Shown piece after piece: positions 26,772-36,352 of a stretch of DNA of 64,000 bases (position 1 is its first letter; each line of letters opens with the position of its first letter). The notes beneath the pieces were generated by a model. The model did not search any database, was not told the DNA's origin, and saw nothing but the letters and a program-made list of their open reading frames with translations. The position numbers and the translations under genes are program-made. This stretch comes from Flavobacterium sp. YO12 (GTDB lineage Bacteria > Bacteroidota > Bacteroidia > Flavobacteriales > Flavobacteriaceae): contig NZ_NRQU01000004.1 in assembly GCF_004119495.1 (NCBI RefSeq), positions 1 to 64,000 of the forward strand, read 5' to 3'.

Positions 26772-29700
26772 ATGAAAAAAAAGTATTTAGTTCTTTTACT
26801 TTTCTTTTTCGGAATACTCGCAGGTTATTCCCAAAATTCAACCGTAAAAGGTAAAGTCACAGATGGTAGTGGAAACTCATTGCCGGGAGCAAACATTTTA
26901 GTGCAGGGATCTAAAGATCAAACTTCTACAGGAGCTGATGGAACTTTTACGATAAAAGCGCGTCAGGGTGATGTTCTTCAAGTGTCTTACATCGGTTTTA
27001 ACAACAAAGAAGTTATTGTAAACGGAAATGATTTAAAAATTGTTATTTCTGAAAGTGCACAAACATTAAACAATGTAACAATTGTGGGTTCAATGGGTAT
27101 TGTGCGTAATAAATCTTCTTTAGGATATGCTGTTCAGGAAGTAAAAGGTAAAGAAATTGCAGACACACAGCGTCCTAACTTTGCTACTGCATTACAAGGT
27201 CGTGTTGCAGGTTTAAATGTAACAAGCACTTCTGGTGCTCCGGGTGCTTCGGCAGCGATTCAATTAAGAGGAGTAAATTCGCTTAGCGGAAGCAACTCTC
27301 CTTTGTATGTTGTAGACGGATTACCGGTAAGCAACGAAACAATGGATCAAGCTTTGACTATTTCTAATGCTCCTAATAGAACGCAGGATTACACCAACAG
27401 AGGCGCAGATATCAACCCAGACGATATTGAATCTGTGGTTATCTTAAAAGGACCTGAAGCTGCAGCGCTTTATGGAATGCAGGCTGGAAATGGTGCAATC
27501 GTAATTACAACTAAAAAGGTAAAAAAGGCGTTGGAAGACTTACTTATTCTACTAATACACGATTCGACAATTTATACCGTTTTCCAGAAACTCAAAAAGT
27601 ATATCAAAGAGGTTCAGACGGCGTAAACAATCCAGACTATAGAAGACAATTTGGAACGGCTTACGAACCGGGAACTCAATTTTATGATAATGTTAAAAAT
27701 TTCTTCAAAACTGCGGTTTCAACCAATCATAATCTTTCGTTTGAAGCGGGTACAGAAACTACTTCTTACCGATTATCTCTTTCAAACTTAGAGCAAGAAG
27801 GTGTTGTACCAAATACAGGTTACAGCCGTTTGACTGCAAATTTGAATGCTACTGCAAAATTATCTTCAAAATTAAGATCTGAAGCTAGTTTTAGTTTTAC
27901 AAAATCAGACAATCAAAAAGCGGCAAAAGGAGCTGGATCTGCTGTACAGATTCCAGGTGTAAGAGACGCTGGATATTTACTTTCACTTTTAACATGGCCG
28001 GCAAATGATGACGCCAGCAATTATTTAAATGCTGACGGAACGAGAAGAAAAATTACAAGCGGTGCTTTAGACACCGAAACTGATAATCCGTTCTGGGATG
28101 TAAACAAAAACTTATCTGAAGATTTCAACAATCGTTTTGTTACCAATGTTGGATTAATTTACGACCCAACTTCTTGGCTTAACTTAACTGGCCGTGTGGG
28201 CTGGGATGTGAATTCTGCTCAAGGTTACAGAGCTATTCATCCAGAATCTGCTGCGGGAATTACTCCAGGAGGTTACATCGAATCATACTATTCTAATACC
28301 AGTAACTTAAACACTACTTTATTGGTTACCGCTAAAAAATCATTCGGAAAATTCAATACCAAACTTATGGTGGGTAATTCGGTTAATGATAATGATTTTA
28401 GAATTTTATCAACAACAGGAAGCCGTTTCTTTGATCCTAACTTCTACTCTATCAACAATACTGATGCTACAACGCAAAGATCTCAAGAGAGAATTATTCA
28501 AAGCAAAATTATTGGTTTCTTTTCTGAGATGAGTTTAGATTATGACAAAACTGTTTATTTAACATTAACTGGTCGTGAGGACTGGACTTCTGTATTACCA
28601 GATCCGTTTTTCTATCCTTCTGTTTCAACGAGTTTTGTTTTCACAAACTTAAACGGATTGAAAGATAAACAAACACTTTCTTATGGAAAATTGAGAGCTT
28701 CTTATGCAGAAGCAGCTAATATTCCTTCTCCTTATTCTGCACAACCTGTTTTCAATCCACAATTAACTACAGACGGTGGTTATGCGTATGGTGTTACCGG
28801 GGCAAATGCAAATTTGAAACCTGAGTTCCGTAAATCATTTGAATTGGGTACAGAATTAAAATTCTTTAACAATCGCGTTGGATTAGATGTTGCGGTTTAC
28901 AGCACAAAAACAATCGATCCGATTCTAAAAAATATGCGTTTAAGCTACGGAACAGGATTCGTGGTAACTTCTGCAAACTTTGGAGATTTACAAAACCAAG
29001 GTTTAGAGATTACTTTAAACGCATCACCAATTAAAAAAGAAAATTTCTCTTGGAATGTAAGTGCTAACTTCAGCAAAACACGTTCTAAATTATTAAATCT
29101 CCCTTCTGTTATTTCTGAATACTATGTTTCAGACACTTGGCTTTATGGAAATGTTCGCGGCGGGGTAACTGTTGGAAATCCGTTAACGACTTTAACAGGA
29201 AATGATTATTTGAGAAATAATGCAGGCGAGCCTTTAATTGATCCAAATAGCGGCTATGCTTTAAAAGATCCAAACTTTAAAATTATTGGAGACAGAAATC
29301 CAGATTTTATGCTTGGTTTACAAAACACGTTTACATACAAAGACCTTAGTTTATCATTCTTGTTAGACATTAGAAAAGGCGGCGATATTTATAACGCAAC
29401 TGAATTCTATTTGTACCAAAACGGTTTATCTACCAAAACTTTAGATCGTGAACAAACAAGAATTGTAAAAGGTGTTTTAAGAGATGGTTTAGAAAACTCA
29501 GCTACTCCAACACAAAATAATATTCCGGTAAGACCAAGTGTTCAAAACGAATATTACAGAACTGGTGCGATCGACGCTGATTTTGTCGAAAAAGACATTA
29601 ACTGGTTAAGGATGAGAGATATTACTTTAAGCTACCAAATGCCTTCTGAAATATTGAAAAAAACATTCATTAACGCACTTTCTCTTTATGTAACAATGAC

Positions 29701-29851
29701 CGATGTTTTTATCATTACAAATTATACTGGAGCTGATCCTTCGGTTAATGGAACTAATGCTTCAACTGGAGGTGCTGGAGGAACAGGTTTTGACTTTGGA
29801 GTAGTTTCTACACCAAGAGGTTTGAACTTAGGATTAAAAATCGGACTTTAA
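26772..29851 (+). CDS. SusC/RagA-type TonB-dependent transporter, interrupted by one frameshift
   Basis: At full length it is about 1026 residues. It starts with a signal peptide (MKKKYLVLLLFFFGILAGYSQ). A carboxypeptidase-regulatory-like domain (STVKGKVTDGSGNSLPGANI) and the plug (ELKG-like VQEVKGKEIADTQRP, SPLYVVDGLPVSN, AALYGMQAGNGAIVITTKK) follow, and then a barrel ending NLGLKIGL. The frame breaks after IVITTKK: restoring one A in the A5 run at 27514-27518 continues as GKKGVGRLTYSTNTRFDNL and joins the open frame at 27830 onwards. It would import large oligosaccharides or muropeptides with the SusD partner 10 bp downstream. Location next to NamZ, MurQ and NagZ genes points to peptidoglycan fragments. 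Confidence 0.88.
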
Positions 29852-29861
29852 TTAATTGATC

Positions 29862-31475
29862 ATGAAAAATATTAAAACATATATAGCCGCATTAGGTCTT
29901 GTAGCCACAATGATTTCTTGCAACGACTTAGAAGATATAAACGTAAACCCAAGTTTTCCTGTTGATGTTTCGGCACCAGCTTTACTGCCTCCAATCGAGC
30001 AGCAAATGGCTGTGGGATTACAGTTTGACAACAGATGTCTTGGACGATACACTCAAAATTTCAGTACTGCTACGGCTGGCGCTGTAGGAAGTGAATGGGA
30101 TCGTTTTGGATATCAATCAAATAGTGATACAGGTGGTGAAATCTGGAAAATGGCTTATTTTTCTATTGGTTTAAACTTAACCAAATTACAGGAAAAAGCA
30201 GTTTCGGAACAGCGTCATGATATTACTGGAATTGCAAAAGTTATTAGAGCTTGGACTTGGCAGGTTGCAACTGATTATCATTCTGAATTAATTAATTTTG
30301 ATCAAGTTTTTACTTCGCGTCTTTCTTTTGATTATGTTCCTCAGGAACAAGTATACGCTGAAGTGGTTCGTTTATTGAATGAAGGTTTAACAGATTTGAA
30401 CCGTACAGACGGAAGTGTTTCTCAGACTTACACTGCTGGAGGAGATAAAATGTACGGAGGAGACCGCTCTAAATGGGTTAAGTTTGCTTACGGAGTTTTG
30501 GCTAGAAATTTAAATAATCAAATCAATAAAGCTTCATATAACCCAGATAAAGTAATTGAATTCTGTGATAAATCATTGGCTTCTAATGCAGATAATGCTT
30601 TAATTAGATATAACGGAACAGTAGCTGCAGATATCAATTTCTATGGTCCTGGAAGAAATAACTTCAATACTTACCGTCAAACTGATTTTGCTGTGAGAAC
30701 AATGGACGGAACTCTTTTTGGAGGTGCAAAAGATCCTAGAATCTCTAGAGTTTTAGCGCCGTCTGTAGGTCAATCTGAATTAGCTCCGGCATCTTCTTCA
30801 AATCCAGACCCAAGTAAATATACTTTTAATGGAAACCCGTTAAATACTACAGCTTCTACAGTTGCGACAAACGTAAGCAGAATTCCAAATATTTATGGAA
30901 CGTATACTGCAGGAACTATTACAACTCCGGGAAGATACCTTTTTAGAGATAAAGCAAATTTCCCTTTAATGACGTATTCAGAAATTCAATTTATTAAAGC
31001 TGAAGCTGCTTTTAGAAAAGGAGATAAAGCCATGGCTTTAGATGCTTACAAAAAAGCAATTGACGCCAATATCGATTTTGTAAATTCAAATACTGTTGTA
31101 AGTACAATTTTCCCTATTACATCGACAATTACTGCTGCTGAAAAAACAGCATTCTTAACCAATGTCAATATCGTTCCAACGGCTGCAAACTTGACGATCA
31201 GCCACATTATGCTTCAAAAATATGTAGCTTTATTTGGTTACGGTATGCTAGAAACTTGGACAGATTTACGTAAATATCATTATAATCCAGATATTTACAG
31301 AACAATGAGTTTTACACCAAACGGAGGTTTATTTGTTGACAATAATGGAAATTTACCATACAGAGTTCGTCCGAGATTTAACTCAGAATATGTTTGGAAT
31401 TTTGATGCTTTAAAAGCGATTGGAGCAGATAAGGTAGATTACCATACTCAAGAAATGTGGTTTTCTAAAAATTAA
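29862..31475 (+). CDS. SusD-like outer membrane lipoprotein (SusD-like_2 family)
   Basis: The protein is about 537 residues from ATG 29862 (MKNIKTYIAALGLVATMISCN, lipobox ISCN). The N-terminal motif DLEDINVNPSFP and the following helical repeats (IAKVIRAWTWQVATDYHSE) are characteristic of the SusD-like_2 group. The C-terminus has MTYSEIQFIKAEAAFRKG and LETWTDLRKYHYNP, typical of SusD proteins. It would cap the SusC barrel at the cell surface and bind the substrate, inferred here as wall-derived glycans. It starts 10 bp after the SusC stop codon. A related SusD is at 58191-59705. Confidence 0.9.
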   Translation: MKNIKTYIAALGLVATMISCNDLEDINVNPSFPVDVSAPALLPPIEQQMAVGLQFDNRCLGRYTQNFSTATAGAVGSEWDRFGYQSNSDTGGEIWKMAYFSIGLNLTKLQEKAVSEQRHDITGIAKVIRAWTWQVATDYHSELINFDQVFTSRLSFDYVPQEQVYAEVVRLLNEGLTDLNRTDGSVSQTYTAGGDKMYGGDRSKWVKFAYGVLARNLNNQINKASYNPDKVIEFCDKSLASNADNALIRYNGTVAADINFYGPGRNNFNTYRQTDFAVRTMDGTLFGGAKDPRISRVLAPSVGQSELAPASSSNPDPSKYTFNGNPLNTTASTVATNVSRIPNIYGTYTAGTITTPGRYLFRDKANFPLMTYSEIQFIKAEAAFRKGDKAMALDAYKKAIDANIDFVNSNTVVSTIFPITSTITAAEKTAFLTNVNIVPTAANLTISHIMLQKYVALFGYGMLETWTDLRKYHYNPDIYRTMSFTPNGGLFVDNNGNLPYRVRPRFNSEYVWNFDALKAIGADKVDYHTQEMWFSKN

Positions 31476-31501
31476 TTTCTTAAAAACTAAAAATCTATTA
31501 G

Positions 31502-32404
31502 ATGAAAAATATATTTAACACCATAAAAAAGTCAATTATTCCAATTCTTGGAGTACTTGCATTTACATCCTGCGGCGACGAAAACGACCAGACTCCTTAT
31601 CAGAGTAAAGACGGAATTGCAAATGCTTCTAACGTAAAATTTATTCACGCAGCTGTTGGTCCAAATGGAACTAATTTTCAAATTAATTACTTTACAGGAA
31701 CTGAAAAAATTTCGGCTGTAAGTTCTACAACCGGAGTGCAAGTCGGGATGAATTATGGCGCTCAATATCCAGTGCCAATTAATTATGTTTTGATGAAACC
31801 GGGAACACAACCTTTAAGCGTTTTGACGCCTGCAACTCCTGCAGTTAGCATTTTCAATGGAAATATTACTACTGAAACGGGAAAATATTATACGAGTTTC
31901 TTAGTATCAACACCGCCGTCTGTTACGCCGCCGGTATATTCTCTTTATCAAATAAACGACGATTTAGCCGTTGCTGATTTAGACAAAACTAAAGCCTATA
32001 TTCGTTTTATAAATGTTATCAGCAATTCGGCAGCAGCAGGTTATGATTTAGGATTGATTAAAGAAACATCAACTATTGGTGCAACGCCAGTTACTACAAA
32101 AGAAGTGTATACTTATAGAAATGTAACATTTAAGGGCGGTAACGAAAAATACATTGCTATTGAGCCTCAAGACCCAATAGATACAAGAGGATATCAATTG
32201 CAGGTTCGTGTTGCAGGTTCTCCAACAAATGTTCCTGGAACAACTACCGGAACAACAATTGCAAACCTTGCCAATTCGCCGGCAAATACTGCTTTTGTTC
32301 CTAGAGCAGGAAGAGTTTACACAATCTATTGCAGAGGAATTATCGGCGGATTACCATCTGCAACTTTAAATGCACCATCTGTTACTTTCATAACAAATAA
32401 ATAA
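31502..32404 (+). CDS. DUF4397-domain lipoprotein
   Basis: The 300-residue protein has a lipobox (IIPILGVLAFTSCGD). Two DUF4397-like beta-sandwich units are visible, with VKFIHAAVGPNG near residue 45 and AYIRFINVISNSAAAGYDLGL near 165. Such domains are common in Bacteroidota surface lipoproteins encoded beside SusC/SusD pairs. The role is probably accessory glycan binding, but this is not shown. It is 26 bp after SusD and is followed by a terminator-like hairpin, so SusC, SusD and this gene may form a transcription unit of their own. Confidence 0.8.
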   Translation: MKNIFNTIKKSIIPILGVLAFTSCGDENDQTPYQSKDGIANASNVKFIHAAVGPNGTNFQINYFTGTEKISAVSSTTGVQVGMNYGAQYPVPINYVLMKPGTQPLSVLTPATPAVSIFNGNITTETGKYYTSFLVSTPPSVTPPVYSLYQINDDLAVADLDKTKAYIRFINVISNSAAAGYDLGLIKETSTIGATPVTTKEVYTYRNVTFKGGNEKYIAIEPQDPIDTRGYQLQVRVAGSPTNVPGTTTGTTIANLANSPANTAFVPRAGRVYTIYCRGIIGGLPSATLNAPSVTFITNK

Positions 32405-32410
32405 GCTTAA

Positions 32411-32446
32411 AAATCGAACCACTTTTTGATTAAAGTGGTTCGATTT
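32411..32446 (+). terminator. Hairpin after the DUF4397 gene
   Basis: A perfect 15-bp stem, AAATCGAACCACTTT pairing with AAAGTGGTTCGATTT, has a 6-base loop and starts 6 bp past the stop codon. The T-run after it is weak, so it may slow or stabilize rather than fully terminate. Confidence 0.6.
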
Positions 32447-32513
32447 AATTATCCTATTTTGTTTTTTTTCCTTTATTAAGCGTAATTTTAATTGTAATTT
32501 AAACTTTTGTATT

Positions 32514-33713
32514 ATGTTTCAAGCCTTTAAAAAAATCACTTTTATTCTATTTTTAATTGTTTCGAATGCCTCGAATGCAAATTCGTCAACAGAAATTATT
32601 AAAAATAAAATTAATGATATCAGTAATGAAATAAAAACAGGAGCTGATAATTTCGAAAAATATATTCCTTTATTAAAAGATAAAAAAGTTGGTATTGTTA
32701 CCAATCAAACCGGTCTTTTATCGAACAAAAAACACGTAGTAGATTTTCTATTAGAGAAAAAAATAAACATTCAAACCATCTTTGCACCAGAGCATGGTTT
32801 TAGAGGAACTGCCGATGCTGGTGAACATGTAGTTGATGGGAAAGATTCTAAAACGGGATTATCGATAATCTCTCTTTACGGAGATAATAAAAAACCTAAA
32901 CCAGAACAGTTATCTGGAATCGACGTCATGGTTTTTGACTTACAAGATGTAGGCGCAAGATTCTATACTTATATTTCGTCTTTACATTATGTAATGGAAG
33001 CCTGCGCAGAAAACAATGTTCCGCTTATAATTTTTGATCGACCAAATCCGAATGGCAGAATTGTAGACGGTCCTCTTTTAGAAAAAGAATTTACAAGTTT
33101 TGTGGGTATGCACCCTATTCCATTGCTTCATGGAATGACTATTGGTGAATATGCAAAAATGATTAATGGAGAAAAATGGCTTAAAAACGCAGCTCAATGT
33201 AAATTAACTGTAATTCCTTGTGTTAATTATAACAGAAAAATGGATTATAGTTTATTGGCAAAACCATCTCCAAATTTGCCAAACGATCAATCTATAAATT
33301 TATATGCAAGCTTGTGTTTGTTTGAAGGAACGAATGTAAGCATGGGACGCGGAACAGAAAAACAATTCCAAATTTACGGCTCACCTTACTTAACAAAAAC
33401 AAATTTTAGTTTTACTCCAAAACCAAATTTTGGAGCCAAAGACCCTGTCTATAATGGCGTAGAATGTTTTGGCGAAGATTTGACAACTTATCCTAAACTA
33501 CAACAACTGGAATTAAAATGGCTGCTTAAAGCGTATCAAAATACCAGTGATAAAACTAAATTCTTTAATCCTTTTTTCACAAAACTGGCGGGAACTAAGA
33601 AATTACAACAACAAATTGAAAGCGGCACTTCTGAGGAAAATATCAGAAAAAGCTGGGTGAAGGATTTAGAAGCCTTCAAAAAAATGAGAATGAAATATCT
33701 GATCTACCAATAA
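32514..33713 (+). CDS. namZ: Exo-beta-N-acetylmuramidase NamZ (DUF1343, GH171)
   Basis: The 399-residue protein has a signal peptide (ITFILFLIVSNASNA). DUF1343 landmarks are KVGIVTNQTGLL (about 55), FAPEHGFRG (about 92), VFDLQDVGARFYTYISSL (about 140), IFDRPNPNG, LLHGMTIGEYAKMING and LCLFEGTNVSMGRGTEKQF. In Bacillus the family removes MurNAc from the non-reducing end of peptidoglycan chains. It is followed 46 bp later by MurQ, the enzyme that degrades MurNAc-6-P, and a GH3 NagZ-like gene is in the same run, which matches the known partner enzymes. It would act in the periplasm or at the surface. Confidence 0.92.
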   Translation: MFQAFKKITFILFLIVSNASNANSSTEIIKNKINDISNEIKTGADNFEKYIPLLKDKKVGIVTNQTGLLSNKKHVVDFLLEKKINIQTIFAPEHGFRGTADAGEHVVDGKDSKTGLSIISLYGDNKKPKPEQLSGIDVMVFDLQDVGARFYTYISSLHYVMEACAENNVPLIIFDRPNPNGRIVDGPLLEKEFTSFVGMHPIPLLHGMTIGEYAKMINGEKWLKNAAQCKLTVIPCVNYNRKMDYSLLAKPSPNLPNDQSINLYASLCLFEGTNVSMGRGTEKQFQIYGSPYLTKTNFSFTPKPNFGAKDPVYNGVECFGEDLTTYPKLQQLELKWLLKAYQNTSDKTKFFNPFFTKLAGTKKLQQQIESGTSEENIRKSWVKDLEAFKKMRMKYLIYQ

Positions 33714-33759
33714 ATTTTAATGCAGTAAAGAAAAATTAAAAATTAAAAAAAAATCAAAA

Positions 33760-34588
33760 ATGTCAAAAGCAAATCCAGATACAGAAAGAGAATCTCTTTA
33801 CTCAAATTTAGATAAAATGAGTACCAACGAACTGCTTTCAAATATAAATAATGAAGATAAAAAAAGTAGCAGCTATTGTTGAAGAACAAATTCCAAATAT
33901 TGAAAAATTAGTCGATGCAATTGTTACAAAAATGAAACTTGGCGGAAGACTTTTTTATATTGGAGCAGGAACATCAGGGAGAATTGGAGTTTTAGATGCT
34001 TCTGAATGTCCTCCTACTTTTGGAGTTCCAGACAATTGGATTATTGGTATTATCGCGGGTGGAGATTCTGCCATTAGAAAAGCGGTAGAAAATGCCGAAG
34101 ACGATGTCGATCAAGCATGGAGAGATTTATCTGCTTATGATATTTCTAGTTTAGACGTAGTAATAGGAATTGCAGCTTCTGGAAATACTCCTTACGTTAT
34201 TGGCGGATTGAAAAAAGCACGTGAAAACAAAATCATAACCGGCAGTATTTCATGCAACAGCGGCAGCTTGATTTCTAAACAAGCAGATCATCCTATTGAA
34301 CTAATTGTAGGACCAGAATTCTTAACAGGAAGCACTCGAATGAAAGCAGGAACTTCTCAAAAATTAGTCTTAAACATGATTTCAACATCAGTTATGATTA
34401 AACTTGGAAGAATCTATGGCAACAAAATGATCGATATGCAGTTGTCTAACAAAAAATTAGTTCAAAGAGGTGTAGAAATGATTGTTGAAGAACTGCAAAT
34501 TGATGAAAAAACAGCTTCTGATTTATTAAAAAAACACAAAAGTGTAAGAGCAGTTTTATTAGCTCAGAATAAAAATCTGGAAATCTAA
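33760..34588 (+). CDS. murQ: N-acetylmuramic acid 6-phosphate etherase MurQ, interrupted by one frameshift
   Basis: The start ATG 33760 (MSKANPDTERESLYSNLDK) is in a different frame from the main body. Removing one A from the A7 run at 33859-33865 joins NINNEDKK to VAAIVEEQIPNIEKLVDAIV and gives about 275 residues. The SIS-domain etherase signatures are intact: YIGAGTSGRIGVLDASECPP, with the catalytic Glu in DASEC, IAGGDSAIRKAVENAEDD with the second Glu, and GSTRMKAGTSQK. MurQ cleaves the D-lactyl ether of MurNAc-6-P to give GlcNAc-6-P and D-lactate in the cytoplasm. It fits between NamZ and a symporter that may import MurNAc. Confidence 0.9.
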
Positions 34589-34665
34589 TAACCAACAGAT
34601 TCAAATCTTTTATAGATTTATACCAATAAAAACCACAATCTATAACTTTTAAGATTCAACAAAAA

Positions 34666-34692
34666 CCTAACAGGTCTTTAAAATCTGTTAGG
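34666..34692. repeat. Palindromic repeat, family B, second copy
   Basis: CCTAACAG and CTGTTAGG arms enclose an A/T centre, matching the family B element at 21756-21782 with a few changes. It lies between murQ and the symporter gene and may form an mRNA hairpin. Confidence 0.6.
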
Positions 34693-34734
34693 TCTAATCA
34701 AAAGAATAAAAACCAAAACCACTAAAGCTATAAA

Positions 34735-36238
34735 ATGACACCAAGCACCATCCTCCTTCTTATTATCATTTATTTTGGAACACTATTCTACATCTCGCAT
34801 AAAGTGAGTAAAAAAGACAGTGGAAATGATGCCTTTTTTACGGCAAATAAAAACTCTAAATGGTACTTAGTTGCTTTTGGAATGATTGGAACGGCTCTTT
34901 CAGGAGTAACTTTTATATCTGTTCCCGGAGAAGTTGGTGCGGCAAGCGGTGAGCAGTTTAAATATTTTCAGTTTGTTCTGGGTAATGCTGTAGGTTTTCT
35001 AATAATTACAAAATTATTATTACCACTGTATTACCGAATGAATTTAACCTCTATTTATGGCTATATTGAGCAAAGAATGGGCGTTTACAGCTACAAAACG
35101 GCAGCTTCTATTTTCTTGATAAGCAGAACCGTAAGCTCTGCCTTCAGACTGTATTTGGTTGTAATTGTATTGCAGCGATTTGTATTTGATTTTTACAATA
35201 TTCCTTTTGCATTTACGGTATTCATGTCATTAATTCTAATTTTTTCTTATACCTATAGAGGCGGTTTAAAAACCATAATTATTACAGACACTTTACAAAC
35301 ATTTTTCTTAGTTACATCTGTTTTTCTTACTATCTATTTTATTTGCGATCGTATGGATTTAAGTGCCATTGGAGCATTTGAAGAAGTTAAAAACAGTAAC
35401 TACTCTAAAATTTTCTTTTTTGATGATTTTATGGGAAGTAAATTCCATTTTATCAAACAAATAATTGGCGGAATGTTTGTGACTATTGCTATGGTTGGAT
35501 TGGATCAGGATTTAATGCAAAAAAACCTGAGCTGTAAAAATATTGGCGAAGCACAAAAAAACATGTTCACCTTTACAGGAATCTTTGTAATCATCAATAT
35601 TTTCTTTTTAAGCGTTGGTGCCTTGTTATATATTTATGCTAATAAAACGGAATCGCAATTCCAACTGACTTAGTTACAGGTAAACCAAGAACCGATTTAC
35701 TTTTCCCTGAAATTGCACTGAATCACTTGGCTGTAGTTCCTGCAATCGTATTTTTACTGGGAATTATTGCCGCGACTTTTGCAACAACAGACTCCGCTTT
35801 GACTGCTTTAACGACTTCTTTTTGTGTTGACTTTTTGGGAATGGATAAAGCTGAAAACAGCCAGAAAACACAGTAAGAACAAGACATTTGGTACACATTA
35901 GTTTTTCGATTCTTATTTTCTTTGTAATCATTATTTTCAATACTATCAATGACAGCTCAGTTGTTGGAATGATATTTAAAGTTGCCTCTTATACTTATGG
36001 TCCGTTATTAGGTTTATATGCTTTTGGATTGTTTCAAAAATCAAGACATGTAAATGATAAACTAGTTCCAGTATTATGTTTACTTTCTCCTTTGTTTACT
36101 TATTTAATCAATGAAAATTCGAAATTATTATTTTCAGGATATGTATTTGATAATGAATTAATAGTGATAAACGGATTAATAACTTATTTAGGGTTATACC
36201 TGACAAGTTCACGAAGCAGCGAGAAAATATCTTTTTAA
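34735..36238 (+). CDS. Sodium:solute symporter (SSS family), interrupted by two frameshifts
   Basis: Three frames join into one SSS transporter of about 501 residues. The first runs to YIYANK. Restoring an A in the A4 run at 35644-35647 continues as [19 protein letters not shown] and [19 protein letters not shown]. Restoring an A in the A4 run at 35865-35868 continues as [14 protein letters not shown] to the end. Landmarks are [41 protein letters not shown] and [13 protein letters not shown], all typical of SSS proteins, with about 13 membrane helices. It would import a sugar or peptide with Na+. Context suggests MurNAc or another wall fragment; in Tannerella a MurNAc transporter is encoded beside murQ. 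Confidence 0.85.
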
Positions 36239-36352
36239 ACTATATAAAAAGCAAGACCAATTTGCTAAGTAAAATAAAAGCTCACCCATTGAAAATCATC
36301 TTTTAATGGGTAGAAGCTAATTAAAACCTATTTGTTCAAAACAAAATATATT

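Noticed and set aside
26772..27626. A separate short SusC-like protein ending at 27626
   Set aside because: It ends in out-of-frame sequence just after the plug motif; the correct continuation is in the next frame after restoring one A.
33859..35868. Programmed frameshifting or transcript slippage in MurQ and the symporter
   Set aside because: Runs of 4-7 A are short for slippage, the same pattern hits unrelated genes, and no stimulatory hairpin is evident; sequencing error is simpler.
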